Notes: generated by a model from the letters alone, not told the origin. Shown: positions 1-9,234, counted from the first letter of the stretch. The stretch is DNA of 12,272 nt from Ilumatobacteraceae bacterium (GCA_019090765.1 JAHRVJ010000223.1:1-12272); one strand, 5' to 3'. Program-made: numbers and translations.

Positions 1-3000
1 GTCGGGTCGTTGAGCGGGATCTGAGCCAGGGTCTGGCTACGCATCAGCAAGAACTGCTCGTGCACCGCTGTTTGTTGCTTCACGAAGCTGTCGTGCAGGG
101 CGGTCATCGTTGCCATCTGCTGCTGGATGGTCGCCGCCACCGCGGTCAACGGCTCAAGACTCTCCGGTTCAGGTGGCCGCGTGTACGTGAATACCGATGG
201 CAGAAGCGGTGCGGGCGCCATCAGCTGGAGTTCGTCGTAACGTCGACGAGGTGGCAACTCGACTGGCGCGGGGTGGGCCGGGAAGGTCAGCTCCGGTCCG
301 TCGATCGTCGCCGCTGACGAAGCAGTTTGGGCAAGACGCTCAGTAAGGGCGTGATGATCTACGTCAACTCCGGCCGCGATCAGCGAGGCGACAACTTCGA
401 AGATCTGGACGATGTTTTTGTCGCGCCGGTCGAGCTGCACTGCCAGCACGTCACGATCGCGGAGGATCTCCTTAATGAAGCTGGTGCAAGCTCCCGCGGG
501 GCCATGCTCAAGGAAGATCCGGACACCGTCGGCATAGGCCGCCTCAATAGTCGCCGGAAAGTCGATCATCGACTCGGCTTGCTTGGTGATCGCCTCAGCG
601 CAAGCTGCTTCGCCGACTTCGTACGCTCCGTTGGGGCCGTTGGAATAGTGGCGAATACCCGGAACTGCTGTTACCGCTCGCGTATGAATGTCAGCCCACG
701 GTTGGTGAAAAGCGGCAGCCACCTCAGGGGTGTGGCAGGCCAGGTTGTACGCCATCGGCAGACAGCGTCGACGACCAATGATCTCTACCGCCCGCGCGCA
801 CCCATCGGGGTCGCCGCCGATCACGACATCAGCAGCGCTATTGATAATCGTGAGGTGCACACGCGGTTCGGCAGCGATGGCTGCGCGTACTTCGTCGGGT
901 GACGCGAGCACGTTCCAGACGGCCCAGTCGGCAGCATCAGTTCCCCACGCACGAGCGACCGCGTTGAACTCGACTCCGAGTTCACGTTCCATAAGACCGG
1001 AGTCATCGATCGCGATGCGCATCGCGTCGATGTCAGACCACACCCCGAAGGCGTAAAGGCTGCTGCTCTCCCCCGACGAGTATCCAATCGCCGCGCTGGG
1101 TCGGAGCTTCAACAGGTGTCGCGTCAGTTGGGTGTGGGCTTGACTGATCAGCGATGCACCCCACAGGTAGTCACTCGGCGTCGGGCGATAGTCGGCGTCG
1201 CCGTGCACCCAACCGGCGACCTCGCCGACCGGGAACTGTTCCGCAATCGGCCCAGCAATCTCAGGAATCGCCCGCAGCAGCTCCGCCCCCATCCCCGAGT
1301 AAGAAGCACCAGCCGCGGTGAACACAAAGGCCAGTTCGCCGTCGAGTGGGGCATCGCGGAAATGCACGCCTTCGCCAGATGGGTGGCTGTCTTCGAGGTG
1401 GCGTCGGGCGCGAGCGGCGCGGGCTGACAACTGCCGGTCGCTGTCGGCGACGATCACCAACCGCGCCGGACCAACATTTGATTCGCGTCTGTCGGCAAGG
1501 TTGTTCAGCACATCCTCTGCGGTCTGACCCGAGAAGATATGGAACCGCGGTGCCACAACACGGCTAGGGGCCTGGTGGTTTGTTGCTTCGGCAAGCAAGA
1601 CCGACTTCCGCGCGAGGCCATCCATCGCCTCGACTTCGGCAACGGCGGTGCGCGGCCCGGCACCCGCTGCCAGCCCAGAACCGCTGCCTGGGTTGGAAGC
1701 AAGCAGCGGAACGTCTCCGGGCGCTACTCGATAGTGCAGCGATGTCACCGCAGCCGCGAGGTAAACCAGCCCCGAAGCGGCATGGGCGTGGCCGAATAGA
1801 TGCTCGACACCAACCGCGTCATCTCCCAACCCAAGCCTTAGGTCAGGTCGATCAGCAAGTTGGTCGCCGTGTTCGTTGAACCTGCCGCCGGGCAGGACCG
1901 CGTAAACAGTGTTGCCGTCGCGTTCGGCATCATCGAGCCGCTTAAGAATCAGCATTACTGCCGCGTCGCCAGGCACCTGGCGGTCAGCAGGAAGGCAGCG
2001 CTCACTCGCCGCACGGTGCACCGGCTCGCACGAGAGGTCGACTGCGCCCACCATCGCGGCGTCAATTTCGCGAGCGCGCAACGCGCGAGCGGCCAACGCA
2101 ATCGCGTCGAGGCCACTACGTTCCTCGGAGCTGACAGTGAAACTTGGGCCTGCGACGTCGTGCTGGCTATTGAGCCGATTGGCAACAATGTTCGGCATCG
2201 TGCCCATGACACCTGGCGCATCCAGCACCGGGCCAATCGCGTCGCGGGCATCGACCACCCAGCCGTCAGAACATCCCCACTCGGCGGCCATCGTTGCGAT
2301 CCGCCAGCGAGTGCCGAAACGAGCGGCTTCGGGGTCGGTTCCCATGCCGACATATACGCCTGTCGAAGCACCGGGGAGCGGGCCTGAATCGGCGATTGCC
2401 TCATCGGCCACCGCCAACATTGCAAGCTGCTGTGCAAGCGTCTTGGCGAGGTCGTTCGGAGGGAACTTCTGGCTCTTCACGGTGAGTGAGATCTCGCTCA
2501 TCCGCCCTTCACCCGCATCATCAAGACACGGCATCTCAGTGAGCACCGCTTCGAAGAAAGCGTCACGCCCAACGGCGGAGGCAGCACTAATGCCTATTCC
2601 AACAATCGCGACCGGTTCGGGAATCTCTGTAGATGACGAATCCGAGTGCTGGCCTCCGACCGGCACGGCACTCGCAGCCCCGGGTTCCTCCACAATCAGG
2701 TGAGCGTTATTGCCGCCGAACCCGAACGCCGATACTCCGGCACGTAGGACGCCATCGGAGACGGCCTCTCGCTCCCAGGGCTCGGTCCGATCAAGCAGCC
2801 GGAACGGCGACTCCGCGATCAGCTCGAGCGGTTCTCCGGTGTGCAGTGTTGGCGGGCGCTGTTCGTGACGCATTGCTTCCAGCATCTTGATCAGGCCGGC
2901 CACTCCGGCCGCCGTGATCAGGTGACCCAAGTTCGACTTGAGCGAGCCGATCGGCAAATCGGTGCAGTCGTCGTACACGACAGCCGAAGAACGGATCTCG

Positions 3001-4019
3001 GTGGCGTCGCCAACTTGGGTGCCGGTCGCGTGACATTCGAGCAGCGAAATATCGGTTGGTGCCAGACCCGACATCTCGAACGCGTTGGCGATCGCCCTTG
3101 TTTGCCCATCGCTCGACGGCACCAGCATCCCGCGGCCACGGCCATCGTTCGACAGTCCGACGCCGCGAATGATCCCGTGGATCGTGTCGCCATCACGACG
3201 CGCGTCATCAAGGCGACGTAGCGCAACGAATCCACACCCTTCGGCCGGAACGAGCCCGTCGGCATCGGCGTTGAAGGGTCGCGACGTGCCCGTGCGACTC
3301 AGGGCGGTCAACGCGGCGAAGCCCATGTGGATGCACAAGTCGTCGGCACAGTTGACTGCACCAGCGAGCATCAGGTCAGCGCTGCCATCGTGTAGCTGAT
3401 CGCAGGCCAGCTTGATTGCGTAGAGACTGCTGGCACATGCTGCGTCGAGCGCGAAGGCTCCGGCGCCGAGGCCGAGCGCACGTTCCAGCAACAGCGCAGG
3501 CAGTCCCGACGTGAACCGGTTGCGGGCATCAGGGACGGTTACGCCAGCCGCATCAAGAGCATCCTCACCGAAGCCGGGCACACCTGCAATCGAGGTTGCC
3601 TGAGTGAACGCGGCCATTGCCGCGGAAGGAAACGACAGGTTGCCGAACACAGCGCCAAACCGGTCGGGATCGGCGTCGGCATGACCGGCGTCGCGTAGCG
3701 CTTGACGGGCGGTATGGAACGTCCATTGGTACAGCGGGTCAAGGCCGGTGATCTCGCTCGCCGGAATCCGAAAACCCTCGGGATCGAATAGGTCATCGAA
3801 ACCAGTTACGTAACCGCCACGATCTGACCACGTGCGGTCCGCGCTATCTTCGGGGCCCGCACACATGATGTGTTCGGGTGAAACTCCCCAGCGGTTGGCC
3901 GGGGCCGAGCTGAGGAGGTCGTCACCCGAACTCACTGCCTCCCACAACTCTTCGGGGGACGTAACCCCTGGCAGCAAACAAGCCCGGCCGACAATCGCAA
4001 TCGGCGCGAACCGGGTCAC
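1..4019 (-). CDS. pfaC: PfaC/PfaB-like PUFA-type synthase, KS-CLF-AT (partial, 3' end outside window)
   Basis: I read this frame triplet by triplet from GTG 4019 to the left edge: 1339 codons without a stop. Domains in order: (1) a ketosynthase, about residues 1-442, with active-site Cys195 in DAACASS, His330 in HATGT and His366 in SLKSNLGHL, ending with FGFGGNNAH; (2) a chain-length-factor-like second KS, about 468-840, where the Cys is replaced (VSSEERSG, residues 629-636) while GHAHAASG remains; (3) an acyltransferase, about 895-1210, with Ser981 in GYSSGES and His1096 in ACHTPE, but a degenerate FTAAGAS in place of PGQGSQ; (4) a Gln-rich helix, about 1290-1335. Family knowledge: PfaC proteins carry KS-CLF followed by dehydratases, PfaB carries the second AT, and myxobacterial Pfa3 fuses them. 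The missing C-terminus therefore probably holds dehydratase domains (inference). The start is the GTG overlapping the pfaA stop, five codons before the usual KS opening PIAIVG. Likely cytosolic; no signal peptide or membrane segment. Confidence 0.9.
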   Translation of the reverse strand, partial: MTRFAPIAIVGRACLLPGVTSPEELWEAVSSGDDLLSSAPANRWGVSPEHIMCAGPEDSADRTWSDRGGYVTGFDDLFDPEGFRIPASEITGLDPLYQWTFHTARQALRDAGHADADPDRFGAVFGNLSFPSAAMAAFTQATSIAGVPGFGEDALDAAGVTVPDARNRFTSGLPALLLERALGLGAGAFALDAACASSLYAIKLACDQLHDGSADLMLAGAVNCADDLCIHMGFAALTALSRTGTSRPFNADADGLVPAEGCGFVALRRLDDARRDGDTIHGIIRGVGLSNDGRGRGMLVPSSDGQTRAIANAFEMSGLAPTDISLLECHATGTQVGDATEIRSSAVVYDDCTDLPIGSLKSNLGHLITAAGVAGLIKMLEAMRHEQRPPTLHTGEPLELIAESPFRLLDRTEPWEREAVSDGVLRAGVSAFGFGGNNAHLIVEEPGAASAVPVGGQHSDSSSTEIPEPVAIVGIGISAASAVGRDAFFEAVLTEMPCLDDAGEGRMSEISLTVKSQKFPPNDLAKTLAQQLAMLAVADEAIADSGPLPGASTGVYVGMGTDPEAARFGTRWRIATMAAEWGCSDGWVVDARDAIGPVLDAPGVMGTMPNIVANRLNSQHDVAGPSFTVSSEERSGLDAIALAARALRAREIDAAMVGAVDLSCEPVHRAASERCLPADRQVPGDAAVMLILKRLDDAERDGNTVYAVLPGGRFNEHGDQLADRPDLRLGLGDDAVGVEHLFGHAHAASGLVYLAAAVTSLHYRVAPGDVPLLASNPGSGSGLAAGAGPRTAVAEVEAMDGLARKSVLLAEATNHQAPSRVVAPRFHIFSGQTAEDVLNNLADRRESNVGPARLVIVADSDRQLSARAARARRHLEDSHPSGEGVHFRDAPLDGELAFVFTAAGASYSGMGAELLRAIPEIAGPIAEQFPVGEVAGWVHGDADYRPTPSDYLWGASLISQAHTQLTRHLLKLRPSAAIGYSSGESSSLYAFGVWSDIDAMRIAIDDSGLMERELGVEFNAVARAWGTDAADWAVWNVLASPDEVRAAIAAEPRVHLTIINSAADVVIGGDPDGCARAVEIIGRRRCLPMAYNLACHTPEVAAAFHQPWADIHTRAVTAVPGIRHYSNGPNGAYEVGEAACAEAITKQAESMIDFPATIEAAYADGVRIFLEHGPAGACTSFIKEILRDRDVLAVQLDRRDKNIVQIFEVVASLIAAGVDVDHHALTERLAQTASSAATIDGPELTFPAHPAPVELPPRRRYDELQLMAPAPLLPSVFTYTRPPEPESLEPLTAVAATIQQQMATMTALHDSFVKQQTAVHEQFLLMRSQTLAQIPLNDP
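4016..4019 (-). other. GTGA stop/start overlap between the two megasynthase genes
   Basis: The TGA stop of the PfaA-like gene (4018-4016) overlaps the GTG start (4019-4017) of the KS-CLF-AT gene. Only a weak AGG lies upstream, so the downstream gene is probably translated by coupling, giving matched amounts of the two synthase subunits. Confidence 0.75.
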
Positions 4020-7000
4020 ACGGCGACCTGTTGCGGGGCGCTGATGTTCGCTTCTGGCAAGACACCGCCCCCGAGCATGAGTTCGACCTGGTCGGTCTGT
4101 GGGCTAGCGATCTCTGCCACGAGCATGCGTGCCCCGTCTTCGAGCGGAATCAGGTCGATACCCATTTCCTCAAAGTGTGCGCCGAGCGCTGCGGTGACCA
4201 TACCGCCGGCCCAGGGCCCCCAGCCGAGTGACTTCACGACGCAACCAGTTCCCCGACGCTGGCGCTCGGCGACGGCCACCTTGTTGAGGATCTCGTTGGC
4301 CATCGCGTAGTCGGCTTGGCCGTTGTTCCCTGTCCGCGCCGCGATCGAAGAGAAGAGACAGAGCACCTTGAGCGGATCGCCTGCCGTCGCGGTGAGGAGG
4401 GATTGCAGTCCGAGCACTTTGGTATTGAAAACGGCGTCGAACTGATCGTCGGCCTTCTCCGCGATCAGCTTGTCGGCCAATACGCCAGCACCGTGCACGA
4501 CACCGGAAATCGGTCCGAACTCTGAGCGGACGCCGGCAAGAACCTCGACGACCGCTGCTTCATTGGTGATGTCGACCGAGATGTAACGAGCCTTGGCGCC
4601 CGACTTTTCGATCGCTGCGACCGTGTCGAGGATCTCGCGCCCGGCGAGAATCCGCGAAACCTGCATCGCCAGCTCGTTGGGGGTCAGCTGCTTGCCGGCG
4701 GCGGTCGCCGAGTCGAGCAGCACTCGCTTGAGCGCAGCATCGTCGTCGGCTCCTTCACACCCCTCAGGCTCCGGTTCGATTGCGGTCCGACCAAGCAATA
4801 CAAAAGTGGCCGCTGTTGCGTCGGCCAATTCGATCATCGTCGCCGCCGTCACACCGCGAGCCCCGCCGGACACGACGATGACATCGTCATTACCGAGAGA
4901 CATCGTGCCCTGCTGGACGTCAACCAGATCGTTAGCGAGCGCAACTCTTGTGCCGTTGGCCGAAAGACCTACTTCAAGTTCGAATCCACCACGCAGCAAC
5001 TCGTCGGCAATTGCGCCAGCGATCGCAGCCACATCACGATTCCCCCGCTCGATGTCGATCGCCTGCACACCGCACTGGGGCCATTCAATCGCCGCGGTCC
5101 GCGCCAACCCAGTTAGCCCGGCGGCCCAAACGCCCACGGAATCGGCACCGTCGATGCCGAAAGTTCCGCCTAGGTCGGAGACGGTTATGAACGCACCGGT
5201 CGGTGTCGCGTTCGCGGCTAGCAGCCTGGCCGCACTGAATGCTTCGCGGTTCACAGCTAGCGCGTCATCGACGCTGGTGAAGTTCCTCAGGCCACCCAAG
5301 AAGATGACCCCCGCGATCCCAGTATCGGGAACGGTCGCCACTACTTCGGCATCAACGCCACCGGCCACCAGTAGCTCAGCTAGTGCGGCGCCAACCCCCG
5401 CGCCATCGTCGGTGACCGCGATCTTGCCGTTGGTTAGCCCCGGGGTGATCATGCCGGTCGCCGGAGCATCAACGGTGCGGAGAGCAGAACGAGACGGCGC
5501 TGGCCGCTGCGCAGAAGCTGCGGTAGGTGCCGCTGCAGACAGCAGGGATACCGCCGGGTCAGCGGCCGGCGCTTCCTGCGATGCAGAAATCTGGTCCTCC
5601 ATGTAGTCGACGATCTGGCCGAGCGTTATGAGCTCGGACATCACCGCCATATCGACATCGGGGAGTCCGGGGACCTCGTCTTGCATCGCGCTCAGAATCT
5701 CGACGCGCTTGATCGAATCGATCCCGAGGTCAGCCTCGAGTTCCATTTGCATCGTCAGCATCTCCGGCGGGTATCCGGTTTTGTCTGAAACAATTACTAA
5801 GAGCAATGCCTTGAGGTCGGCATCGGCTACTTCCGTAGCAGCCGGCTCGGGCGCCACGACGGCTGCCGGAGCGGGAGCTGCCGGAGCCACCGGCTGTGCC
5901 GGGACAGACGGAGCCGGTGCGGCAACGTGGGCGGTTGGGGCTGATCCATTGAGGTCGAGTGCACTGGCAATAGGAGCCGGTGGCATCGCCACCGTTGGTA
6001 ACGGTGCTGGTGTGGCGGGCGGCGGGACGACAACGTTGCCACCAGCTAGCTGCCCGAGCACCGCAATGCTCTGTTGCGCTGTACTGAGGAACGAATTGTG
6101 CACTTGAGCCATGGTCTGGATGTATTCGGCATGCGCTGCGGCCGTTTGCTGCTGAACTGCTTGGTAGGCCGCGAGGACACCCGGGGGAGGCGGCGCTGCT
6201 GGCGAAGGTGCACTTCCGCTGGGTGTTGTCGGCGCGGGCGCTGGCTCAGCAACTGGAGCGACAGGTGATGATTCAGAATTAGGGATAGTCACTGGAAATG
6301 TCCGTTCAGTGGGCGCCGATGATGCTGCGGCGGCTGGGGTGGCTGATTTCTGGGGCGCGCTCGTTGAGCGCGCGGGGATGATCTCGGTGAGGTCTTCAGG
6401 CGGGTACGGCGCGCCATAGTTGGCTCCGTTGATGCCAACGGTGAGCTTGGGCTGTTCGACTTCGTGGGGGTTTTCGAATTCGCCGTACTCGGCCCAGAGG
6501 GCAGCGAAATCCATCGACGTTCCGGCTGCGGCAAGTTGTCCGAGCCCTTCGAGGAAGGCGGCGAGCCCGCGCTTGTTCTTCTTGTCGAGCGGGATCGCGC
6601 GATGACTGCGGCCCTTGAGGATCTTGCCGATCAGACTCGTGAGCGTCGATGCCGGGCCGACCTCAACAAAGGTGCGGACTCCGCTGTCGTACATCGATTC
6701 GATCATCTCGACGAACCGGACAGGATTTGCGAGCTGACGGCCGAGCTGATCGCGCATCGCGACCGCTTCGGCCGGATACGGCTCGGCAGTTTCGTTGGCG
6801 TGTACCGGAGTGTGCGCGCTATCGAAGGTGATTGAGTCGAGGAAGGAGGTGAAGGCACCACTGGCGCCACTGACAACGGGCGAATGGAACGCCGTCGCCA
6901 CCGGTAGCCGCTTGGCGTTGATGCCACCTTCGGCGAGGCTGGCTTCGATCTGTTCGATCGCCGACGTTTCGCCGGAAAGCACAACCTGAGTTGGGCTGTT

Positions 7001-9223
7001 GTGATTGGCAACAACCACATCAATGCCGGATTGGTGGACAAGCTCGCGGACCTCATTGATCGAGCGGGCCACCGCGGTCATCGCTCCCGGGGACTGAGCT
7101 GCTTCGGCCATCAACTCGCCGCGCCGTCGCGCCACCCGCAACATGTCGGTCTCCGACAGCACCCCAGCCGCATGCAGTGCGGTGATCTCGCCAAAGCTGT
7201 GCCCGCCGACATGGGCCGCCTCAACACCAACCGACCGAAGCACACCAAGCATCCCGAGGCTTGTTGCGCCGATTGCGGGCTGCGCCCACTGGGTCGCCGT
7301 GAGCAGGCTCTGCTGTAATTCCGACCCGTGCTCATCGAAGGAAGTAATCGGAAACACAACACTCTGGAGCGTCTCATCTGTCCACTCAAGGTCGGCCGCA
7401 AGATCCCACGGCTTGATCGCTTCGTTGTACTGCATTGCCAGATCGGCGCCCATCAACAGGTACTGGCTGCCCTGACCAGGAAATACGAAGCCGACCTCAC
7501 CATCGGGCTTACCGATGCCGTAGTGAATCTTGGTCGGTGTGGAGAACGGAGTTAGCGGATCTTGTTCGAGGTAGCCGATCGCAGTGCTGAGCCGATCGCG
7601 AAGATTGTTGGCGCTGGTCACGACAAGCGTCAGACGGGCATTGGCACCGGAATCGTAGGAACGCTGGCTGGTCTGGGCTAACCAGCGGACATAGGCGTCT
7701 TCGGTCGCGGCCTCGCGATGCTCGCGTGCTTGGGCGATGAGGTCTTCGGCATCGGCGCCACACAGCACGACGAGCTCGGCGTCGCTGGTGCGCAACCGTG
7801 GCGCATGCACTCCGTCCCCGGTGTATTCCGACAGTGCAACGTGGAAGTTGGACCCGCCAAAGCCAAACGAACTGACTGAACCGCGCCGTTCGTGGCCAGC
7901 GCCGCGCACCCACGGGCGGGTCTTGGTGTTGAGATAGAACGGCGAGTTCTCAAGGTCAAGCTTCGGGTTGGGTTGATCGATCTTGGCGGTCTGCGGCAGG
8001 ACCTTGTGGTGGAGCGCCATGATGACCTTGAACAATCCGGCAGCACCTGCGGCAGCTTTCGTATGGCCGATCTGACTCTTCACCGAGCCCAGCGCGCACC
8101 ACTGACGTTGCTGCTGACCCTCAACGTTGAAAGCCAGCTCAAGGCCGTTGAATTCGGCTGCGTCACCAGCGACAGTGCCGGTGCCGTGCGCCTCAACAAG
8201 TTCCACCGTGTCGGGGAGGTAACCGGCCTTGTCATAAGCCCCAGTGAGTGCCCTGGCTTGGCCAGCCGAGACAGGGGCATAAACGCTTTTCGAGCGGCCG
8301 TCCGAGCTCGAACCGACACCGTTGACGACGCAGTAGATGTGGTTGCCGTCGCGTTCCGCGTCGGCCAGCCGCTTGAGAGCGACCATGCCGATGCCTTCGC
8401 CGAGCATCGTGCCATCGGCCTGATCGGAGAACGGCCGCACGTCTTCGGTCTGGGAAAGTGCGGGCGTCTTCGAGAAGCACATGTACATGAAGATGTCGTT
8501 CATGGTGTCGACACCACCCGCGATCACCATGTCGCTGTCGCCGAGGTACAGCTCGTTCAAACCCATTGAGAGCGCGGAGAATGACGATGCACATGCGGCG
8601 TCGGTGACACAGTTCGTTCCCCCCAGATCGAGACGGTTCGCGATGCGGCCAGCGACAACATTGCCAAGCAGCCCAGGGAAAGTGCTCTCGGTCCACTCTG
8701 GATGCAAGTCACTGATCTGCTCGCACGCGGCCTGGGCAACATCTTCAGCGACTCCGGCTCGACGCATGCCTTGGAGCCACATCGGACGGTTCATTCGGCT
8801 GGCCATGTCGCCGAGCAATTGCTGGCCGGATGTGACACCGAGGATGACCGACACGCGGGAGCGATCGAGTTCTGAGAACTGCCCATGTGTCGCGTCGTCG
8901 AGCACTTGCTGGGCGACAATCAACGCCAAGAGCTGGGCGGTGTCGGTAGCTGGCAGGTCAACGGGTGGAATACCGAACCCGAGGAGATCGAGTTCGACGC
9001 TGTCTAGAAACCCGCCTCGGCGACCGTAGGTTTTGTCGCGAGTCGCGAGATCGCCGTCGTAGTAGTCCTCGGTCAGCCAATGCGTTGGAGGAACGTCGGT
9101 CATCCGATCGGTGCCGTCGAGGATGTCACTCCAGAATCCAGCCGAGTCCGAAGAGCCGGGAAATAGGGCCGACACGCCAACGATGGCGACCGGTGGCCGT
9201 TGATTGTTTTTGTCAGAAGCCAT
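4016..9223 (-). CDS. pfaA: PfaA-like PUFA/secondary-lipid synthase, KS-AT-ACP-KR
   Basis: A 1735-aa iterative type I synthase of the Pfa family. Domains: a ketosynthase, residues ~10-462 (Cys211 in DAACASS, His346 in HGTGT, His387 in QIGHTKAAAG); an acyltransferase, ~577-880 (FPGQGSQ, Ser676 in GHSFGE, His780 in AFHSPV, fitting malonyl-CoA use); an Ala/Pro-rich linker, ~950-1130, holding one amphipathic helix (~1017-1058); a single ACP, ~1133-1212, with phosphopantetheine Ser1170 in the PUFA-type motif GIDSIKRVEI; and a ketoreductase, ~1260-1700, with SGGARGV (1452-1458), the PfaA-type acidic/LKR insertion (~1480-1545) and the catalytic set Ser1626, Tyr1639, Asn1643. It ends soon after the KR: there is no DH-like domain and only one ACP, so it is much shorter than marine PfaA proteins. 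ATG 9223 has an AGGA seven bases upstream. It lies 46 bp after pfaD and its TGA overlaps the next start. Heterocyst-glycolipid-type or other Pfa-like synthases are alternatives for the exact product. Confidence 0.95.
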   Translation of the reverse strand: MASDKNNQRPPVAIVGVSALFPGSSDSAGFWSDILDGTDRMTDVPPTHWLTEDYYDGDLATRDKTYGRRGGFLDSVELDLLGFGIPPVDLPATDTAQLLALIVAQQVLDDATHGQFSELDRSRVSVILGVTSGQQLLGDMASRMNRPMWLQGMRRAGVAEDVAQAACEQISDLHPEWTESTFPGLLGNVVAGRIANRLDLGGTNCVTDAACASSFSALSMGLNELYLGDSDMVIAGGVDTMNDIFMYMCFSKTPALSQTEDVRPFSDQADGTMLGEGIGMVALKRLADAERDGNHIYCVVNGVGSSSDGRSKSVYAPVSAGQARALTGAYDKAGYLPDTVELVEAHGTGTVAGDAAEFNGLELAFNVEGQQQRQWCALGSVKSQIGHTKAAAGAAGLFKVIMALHHKVLPQTAKIDQPNPKLDLENSPFYLNTKTRPWVRGAGHERRGSVSSFGFGGSNFHVALSEYTGDGVHAPRLRTSDAELVVLCGADAEDLIAQAREHREAATEDAYVRWLAQTSQRSYDSGANARLTLVVTSANNLRDRLSTAIGYLEQDPLTPFSTPTKIHYGIGKPDGEVGFVFPGQGSQYLLMGADLAMQYNEAIKPWDLAADLEWTDETLQSVVFPITSFDEHGSELQQSLLTATQWAQPAIGATSLGMLGVLRSVGVEAAHVGGHSFGEITALHAAGVLSETDMLRVARRRGELMAEAAQSPGAMTAVARSINEVRELVHQSGIDVVVANHNSPTQVVLSGETSAIEQIEASLAEGGINAKRLPVATAFHSPVVSGASGAFTSFLDSITFDSAHTPVHANETAEPYPAEAVAMRDQLGRQLANPVRFVEMIESMYDSGVRTFVEVGPASTLTSLIGKILKGRSHRAIPLDKKNKRGLAAFLEGLGQLAAAGTSMDFAALWAEYGEFENPHEVEQPKLTVGINGANYGAPYPPEDLTEIIPARSTSAPQKSATPAAAASSAPTERTFPVTIPNSESSPVAPVAEPAPAPTTPSGSAPSPAAPPPPGVLAAYQAVQQQTAAAHAEYIQTMAQVHNSFLSTAQQSIAVLGQLAGGNVVVPPPATPAPLPTVAMPPAPIASALDLNGSAPTAHVAAPAPSVPAQPVAPAAPAPAAVVAPEPAATEVADADLKALLLVIVSDKTGYPPEMLTMQMELEADLGIDSIKRVEILSAMQDEVPGLPDVDMAVMSELITLGQIVDYMEDQISASQEAPAADPAVSLLSAAAPTAASAQRPAPSRSALRTVDAPATGMITPGLTNGKIAVTDDGAGVGAALAELLVAGGVDAEVVATVPDTGIAGVIFLGGLRNFTSVDDALAVNREAFSAARLLAANATPTGAFITVSDLGGTFGIDGADSVGVWAAGLTGLARTAAIEWPQCGVQAIDIERGNRDVAAIAGAIADELLRGGFELEVGLSANGTRVALANDLVDVQQGTMSLGNDDVIVVSGGARGVTAATMIELADATAATFVLLGRTAIEPEPEGCEGADDDAALKRVLLDSATAAGKQLTPNELAMQVSRILAGREILDTVAAIEKSGAKARYISVDITNEAAVVEVLAGVRSEFGPISGVVHGAGVLADKLIAEKADDQFDAVFNTKVLGLQSLLTATAGDPLKVLCLFSSIAARTGNNGQADYAMANEILNKVAVAERQRRGTGCVVKSLGWGPWAGGMVTAALGAHFEEMGIDLIPLEDGARMLVAEIASPQTDQVELMLGGGVLPEANISAPQQVAV
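5588..6376 (-). other. Ala/Pro-rich linker plus single ACP coding segment of the PfaA-like gene
   Basis: Residues ~950-1130 are dominated by Ala, Pro, Ser, Thr and Val, a flexible tether broken by one Gln/Ala-rich helix at ~1017-1058. The only carrier domain (~1133-1212; Ser1170) follows. After it comes another short Ala/Pro/Ser stretch to ~1255, then the KR. I looked for further copies of the GIDSIKRVEI motif in the protein and found none. Confidence 0.85.
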
Positions 9224-9230
9224 TTTGCAG

Positions 9231-9234
9231 TCCT
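9231..9234 (-). promoter_or_regulatory. Ribosome binding site of the PfaA-like gene
   Basis: AGGA on the minus strand, seven bases before ATG 9223, inside the 46-bp gap after the pfaD TAA stop. It supports ATG 9223, nine residues ahead of the KS opening PPVAIVG. Confidence 0.6.

Noticed and set aside
1909..2703. A 264-codon plus-strand open frame, and others at 327-902 and 7892-8569
   Set aside because: Low-complexity translations, no ribosome binding site context, and complete overlap with well-supported minus-strand KS, CLF and AT coding sequence.
4593..5606. A 337-codon plus-strand open frame opposite the ACP/KR part of the PfaA-like gene
   Set aside because: Its product is Ser/Ala/Pro-rich with no recognisable domain, while the minus strand carries exact KR and ACP motifs. 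It is the usual antisense shadow in GC-rich DNA.
5834..6376. Tandem DNA repeat or degraded extra ACPs in the Ala/Pro linker
   Set aside because: The residues are compositionally biased but show no regular repeat unit and no remnant of the GIDSIKRVEI motif apart from the single ACP.
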